Source: Rhizobium sp. ARZ01 (GTDB lineage: Bacteria > Pseudomonadota > Alphaproteobacteria > Rhizobiales > Rhizobiaceae). From it: a DNA stretch of 64,000 bases. The stretch spans positions 496,001-560,000 of the forward strand of contig NZ_JACVAE010000003.1 of the NCBI RefSeq assembly GCF_014851675.1. The letters run 5' to 3'. Positions 60,953-64,000 of this stretch are shown here, one piece after another (within the stretch, counting starts at the first letter, position 1; the number at the start of each line of letters is the position of its first letter). The notes beneath the pieces were generated by a model, which saw only the letters and a program-made list of their open reading frames with translations, was not told the origin of the DNA and did no database searches. A program made the translations under genes and the position numbers.

Positions 60953-61576
60953 ATGAAACTCGATTCCAAATACTTCGACCGGATCCGGACGCGCCGGCGC
61001 GTGGAGCGCCCGGAACCCATTGCGCCGACGTGCCAATGGGACGGTTGCGACAAGCCCGGCCTCCATCGTGCGCCAGTCGGTCGCAATGCCGAAGGTCAGT
61101 TCTTCCTCTTCTGCTTCGAGCACGTGAAGGACTACAACAAGGGCTACAACTATTTCTCCGGCCTCTCCGATTCGGAGATCGCGCGTTATCAGAAGGAAGC
61201 GATCACCGGTCATCGCCCAACCTGGACAATCGGCGTCAACAAGGCGGCAAAGGGCGGCCCGGCGCATGGAAATGTTCGGTCTGGCACGGCAGGCGCACAA
61301 CAGCGCATTCGCGATCCATTCGGGTTCGTCAATGAAGGGCGGGGACGTGGGCCGCGGATGGAACCGCGTGCCCGAAAGCTGAAGACGCTTGAGGCAAAAG
61401 CTTTCGACACGCTGGGCTTGCATGCCAATGCCACGGCCGAGGACATCAAGACTGCCTACAAGGCCCTTGTCAAAAAGCACCATCCGGATGCAAATGGCGG
61501 AGACAGGGGATCTGAAGAGCGTTTTCGGGCGGTCATTCAAGCATATCAATTGTTAAAGCAGGCCGGCTTCTGCTAG
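60953..61576 (+). CDS. J-domain co-chaperone-like protein
   Basis: The 207-aa product has a Cys-containing N-terminal region (ICQWDGCDKPGLHRAP-type: CQWDGCDK and HVKDYNKGYNYF) and a C-terminal J domain (about 147-207) with the HPD motif in KKHHPDANGG. A J domain at the C-terminus after a possible Cys/His zinc site is the DnaJ-like class common upstream of cobS in alphaproteobacteria. It should stimulate DnaK. The gap to cobS is 60 bases. Confidence 0.87.
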   Translation: MKLDSKYFDRIRTRRRVERPEPIAPTCQWDGCDKPGLHRAPVGRNAEGQFFLFCFEHVKDYNKGYNYFSGLSDSEIARYQKEAITGHRPTWTIGVNKAAKGGPAHGNVRSGTAGAQQRIRDPFGFVNEGRGRGPRMEPRARKLKTLEAKAFDTLGLHANATAEDIKTAYKALVKKHHPDANGGDRGSEERFRAVIQAYQLLKQAGFC

Positions 61577-61636
61577 AGCAGGTCGGCAGCAACAGGACAT
61601 AGGGCGGATGCAAGCGGCGTCTGCTGCGGAGACATT

Positions 61637-62635
61637 ATGAGCAAGATGGATCTCGACATTTCAAACCTCCCGGATACCACAGTTTCGGTACGGGAGGTTT
61701 TCGGCATTGATACGGATATTCGCGTTCCCGCCTATTCGAAGGCGGATGCCTACGTGCCGGATCTCGATCCCGACTACCTGTTCGACCGCCAGACGACACT
61801 CGCAATTCTTGCGGGCTTCGCCCACAACCGTCGCGTGATGGTGTCCGGCTATCACGGCACCGGCAAGTCCACCCATATCGAGCAGGTGGCGGCCCGCCTC
61901 AACTGGCCGTGTGTCCGAGTCAACCTCGACAGCCATGTCAGCCGTATCGATCTCGTCGGCAAGGATGCGATCGTCGTCAAGGACGGCATGCAGGTCACCG
62001 AATTCAAGGACGGCATCCTGCCCTGGGCCTACCAGCACAACGTCGCGCTCGTTTTCGATGAGTACGACGCCGGCCGCCCGGACGTGATGTTCGTTATCCA
62101 GCGCGTTCTCGAATCCTCCGGCCGTCTGACGCTGCTTGACCAGAGCCGCGTTATCCGTCCGCACCCTGCCTTCCGCCTGTTCGCGACCGCCAACACGGTT
62201 GGCCTCGGCGACACGACCGGCCTCTATCACGGCACCCAGCAGATCAACCAGGCGCAGATGGACCGCTGGTCGATCGTGACCACGCTGAACTACCTGCCGC
62301 ACGACAACGAAGTCGATATTGTCGCTGCCAAGGTGAAAGCGCTTTCCGGCAAGAAGGACGGTCGCGAGACCATTTCGCGCATGGTCCGCGTCGCCGACCT
62401 GACGCGTGCGGCGTTCATCAACGGCGATCTTTCGACCGTCATGAGCCCGCGCACCGTCATCACTTGGGCGGAGAATGCGGAAATCTTCGGCGATATCGCG
62501 TTCGCCTTCCGCGTCACCTTCCTCAACAAGTGCGATGAACTGGAGCGGGCACTGGTCGCCGAGCACTACCAGCGCGCCTTCGGTGTCGAGCTGAAGGAGA
62601 GCGCCGCCAACATCGTGCTGGAGGCGACGGCCTGA
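61637..62635 (+). CDS. cobS: Aerobic cobaltochelatase subunit CobS
   Basis: AAA+ ATPase subunit of the CobNST cobaltochelatase that inserts Co2+ into hydrogenobyrinic acid a,c-diamide in aerobic B12 synthesis. The 332-aa product has Walker [11 protein letters not shown] (about 73-82), Walker B LVFDEYD (about 138-144) and FATANT (sensor 1). Length and order with cobT match rhizobial loci. cobT begins 18 bases after the stop. Confidence 0.96.
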   Translation: MSKMDLDISNLPDTTVSVREVFGIDTDIRVPAYSKADAYVPDLDPDYLFDRQTTLAILAGFAHNRRVMVSGYHGTGKSTHIEQVAARLNWPCVRVNLDSHVSRIDLVGKDAIVVKDGMQVTEFKDGILPWAYQHNVALVFDEYDAGRPDVMFVIQRVLESSGRLTLLDQSRVIRPHPAFRLFATANTVGLGDTTGLYHGTQQINQAQMDRWSIVTTLNYLPHDNEVDIVAAKVKALSGKKDGRETISRMVRVADLTRAAFINGDLSTVMSPRTVITWAENAEIFGDIAFAFRVTFLNKCDELERALVAEHYQRAFGVELKESAANIVLEATA

Positions 62636-62653
62636 GGGCCGGGCGGGTGAAAT

Positions 62654-64000
62654 ATGGCTGCTCGCGGTGACAATTCCAGGCCAAGACCGGGTGCCCCGGT
62701 GGATGTCGAGCCGTTTCGGCGGGCACTGACCGGCTGCGTCCGCTCGGTCGCCGGCGATGCCGAGGTCGAGGTGGTGTTCGCCAACGAGCGACCCGGCATG
62801 ACCGGCGAGCGCATTCGCCTGCCGGAGCTTTCCAAGCGCCCGACACTGGAGGAGTTGGCCGTCACACGTGGGCTCGGCGACTCCATGGCGCTGCGCAAGG
62901 CCTGTCACGACGCCCGCATCCACGCCACGATGTCGCCGCCGGGCACGGACGCGCGCGCCGTCTTTGACGCGGTGGAGCAGGCCCGTGTCGAGGCGATCGG
63001 CACGAACCGCATGAGCGGCATGGCAGCCAACATCAATTCCATGCTGTCGGAGAAGTACGCCAGGGCCAACTTCGGCGCGATCACGCGCCAGGCCGATGCT
63101 CCGCTCGAAGAAGCGGTGGCGCTGCTGGTTCGCGAGAAGCTCACCGGACAGAAGCCGCCCGCATCCGCCGGCAAGGTGCTCGACCTCTGGCGCGATTTCA
63201 TCGAGGACAAGGCGGGCACCGATTTCCCCGACCTGCAGTCGGCGATAAACGACCAGCAGGCTTTCGCGAAGATCGTTCGCCACATGCTGGCCTCCATGAA
63301 CGTCGCCGAGGACATCGGCGAGGAGGACACCGAGCCGGACGATCAGGGCAGCGAGACCGAAGAGGACCAGCCGCGCAGCCAGGAGCAGGACGATAGCGAC
63401 TCGCAGGAAGAAGCCGGCGACGACGCCGCACCTGCCGACGAGAACCAGGCCGCGGAAGAGCAGATGGAAGAAGGCGAGATGGACGGCGCGGAGATTTCCG
63501 ACGACGATCTTGCCGATGAGGAAGACGACGACAGCGAAACACCCGGCGAAGTCCGCCGCCCAAGCATCTTCGGCGACTTCAACGAGAAGGTCGACTATTC
63601 GGTCTTCACCGAGGAGTTTGACGAGACCATTTCTGCCGAGGAGCTTTGCGACGAGTCGGAACTCGACCGGCTGCGCGCGTTCCTCGACAAGCAGCTGGCG
63701 CACCTGCAGGGCGCCGTGGGCCGGCTTGCCAACCGCCTGCAGCGCCGGCTGATGGCGCAGCAGAACCGCTCATGGGAATTCGATCTGGAGGAGGGATACC
63801 TTGACTCCGCCCGCCTGCAGCGCATCATCATCGATCCGATGCAGCCGCTCTCCTTCAAGAAGGAGAAGGATACAAACTTCCGCGACACGGTCGTGACGCT
63901 CCTGATCGACAATTCCGGGTCGATGCGTGGTCGCCCGATCACGGTCGCCGCCACCTGCGCCGATATCCTGGCCCGGACGCTTGAGCGCTGTGGCGTCAAG
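62654..64000 (+). CDS. cobT: Aerobic cobaltochelatase subunit CobT, 3'-truncated by window edge
   Basis: Second AAA+-partner subunit of the CobNST complex. The frame starts [20 protein letters not shown] and stays open for 449 codons to the window edge. A long Asp/Glu-rich segment (about residues 215-300, for example [10 protein letters not shown]) is typical of CobT. It leads into a von Willebrand A domain with the MIDAS motif DNSGSMRG near residue 423. The C-terminal part of the vWA domain is outside the window. Confidence 0.95.
   Translation, partial: MAARGDNSRPRPGAPVDVEPFRRALTGCVRSVAGDAEVEVVFANERPGMTGERIRLPELSKRPTLEELAVTRGLGDSMALRKACHDARIHATMSPPGTDARAVFDAVEQARVEAIGTNRMSGMAANINSMLSEKYARANFGAITRQADAPLEEAVALLVREKLTGQKPPASAGKVLDLWRDFIEDKAGTDFPDLQSAINDQQAFAKIVRHMLASMNVAEDIGEEDTEPDDQGSETEEDQPRSQEQDDSDSQEEAGDDAAPADENQAAEEQMEEGEMDGAEISDDDLADEEDDDSETPGEVRRPSIFGDFNEKVDYSVFTEEFDETISAEELCDESELDRLRAFLDKQLAHLQGAVGRLANRLQRRLMAQQNRSWEFDLEEGYLDSARLQRIIIDPMQPLSFKKEKDTNFRDTVVTLLIDNSGSMRGRPITVAATCADILARTLERCGVK

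Noticed and set aside
61661-63703. 680-codon open frame antisense to cobS and cobT
   Set aside because: It is a GC-bias shadow of two clear cobaltochelatase genes and has no protein-like features.

Overview
The window reads as a chromosomal segment from the Rhizobiaceae, most like Ensifer/Sinorhizobium. The evidence is the high-GC coding bias, a glpR-glpDSTPQUV glycerol uptake operon of the Rhizobium type, a C4-pathway hemA preceded by an FNR/FixK box, cobS-cobT cobaltochelatase genes, an fdsGBA-fdhD-fdsD formate dehydrogenase and a TamA-TamB pair. The genus is an inference from gene content. No database search was possible.

Layout. 1-5 kb: 3' end of atpD, atpC, a bifunctional mannose-1-phosphate guanylyltransferase, a PPP-type phosphatase and a membrane-anchored hypothetical protein. 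5.3-14 kb: the glycerol operon on the minus strand, with glpR and two candidate operators. 14-16.4 kb: an SDR oxidoreductase, an ArsR-type regulator and an AcuI-like reductase. 16.4-23.8 kb: a LysR regulator and the NAD-linked molybdenum formate dehydrogenase operon, with a small DUF4287 gene inside it. 23.9-27 kb: a membrane methyltransferase, an alpha/beta hydrolase, a wrecked chemoreceptor and an orphan cheW. 27-35.5 kb: tamB, tamA and a glycine-zipper lipoprotein. 35.9-39.7 kb: a form II CO-dehydrogenase-like coxSLM set. 39.7-43.7 kb: hemA, dxr, a META/MliC envelope protein and a small conserved-looking protein. 43.7-49.35 kb: an accessory island. 49.4-64 kb: an M20 amidohydrolase, a D,D-carboxypeptidase, a CobW GTPase, a GNAT, tusA, an L,D-transpeptidase, accA, xerD, aroK-aroB-corC, bolA, a J-domain protein, cobS and partial cobT.

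The island is the most interesting part. The 3' part of a tRNA-Arg(CCT) lies at 43735-43790 and the 5' part of a matching tRNA at 49322-49349. Both are on the minus strand, share only AGAGCGC at the break, and together rebuild a 77-nt cloverleaf. The 5.5 kb between them carries a peptidase M41 remnant, an MntR-like regulator, a two-domain multicopper oxidase and a ZIP transporter behind a MntR-box-like palindrome, and a decayed arsenic cluster. Next to the orphaned 5' half sits a complete tRNA-Arg(CCT) interrupted after anticodon base 36 by a 220-nt group I intron. The simplest reading is that a mobile segment broke one tRNA-Arg(CCT) while a self-splicing copy supplied the decoding function.

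The genes otherwise form coherent pathways: glycerol uptake and oxidation, formate oxidation to NADH, tetrapyrrole and cobalamin synthesis (hemA, cobS, cobT), outer-membrane assembly (TamA/B), peptidoglycan modification and shikimate synthesis. No CRISPR array, rRNA gene or intact transposase was seen.
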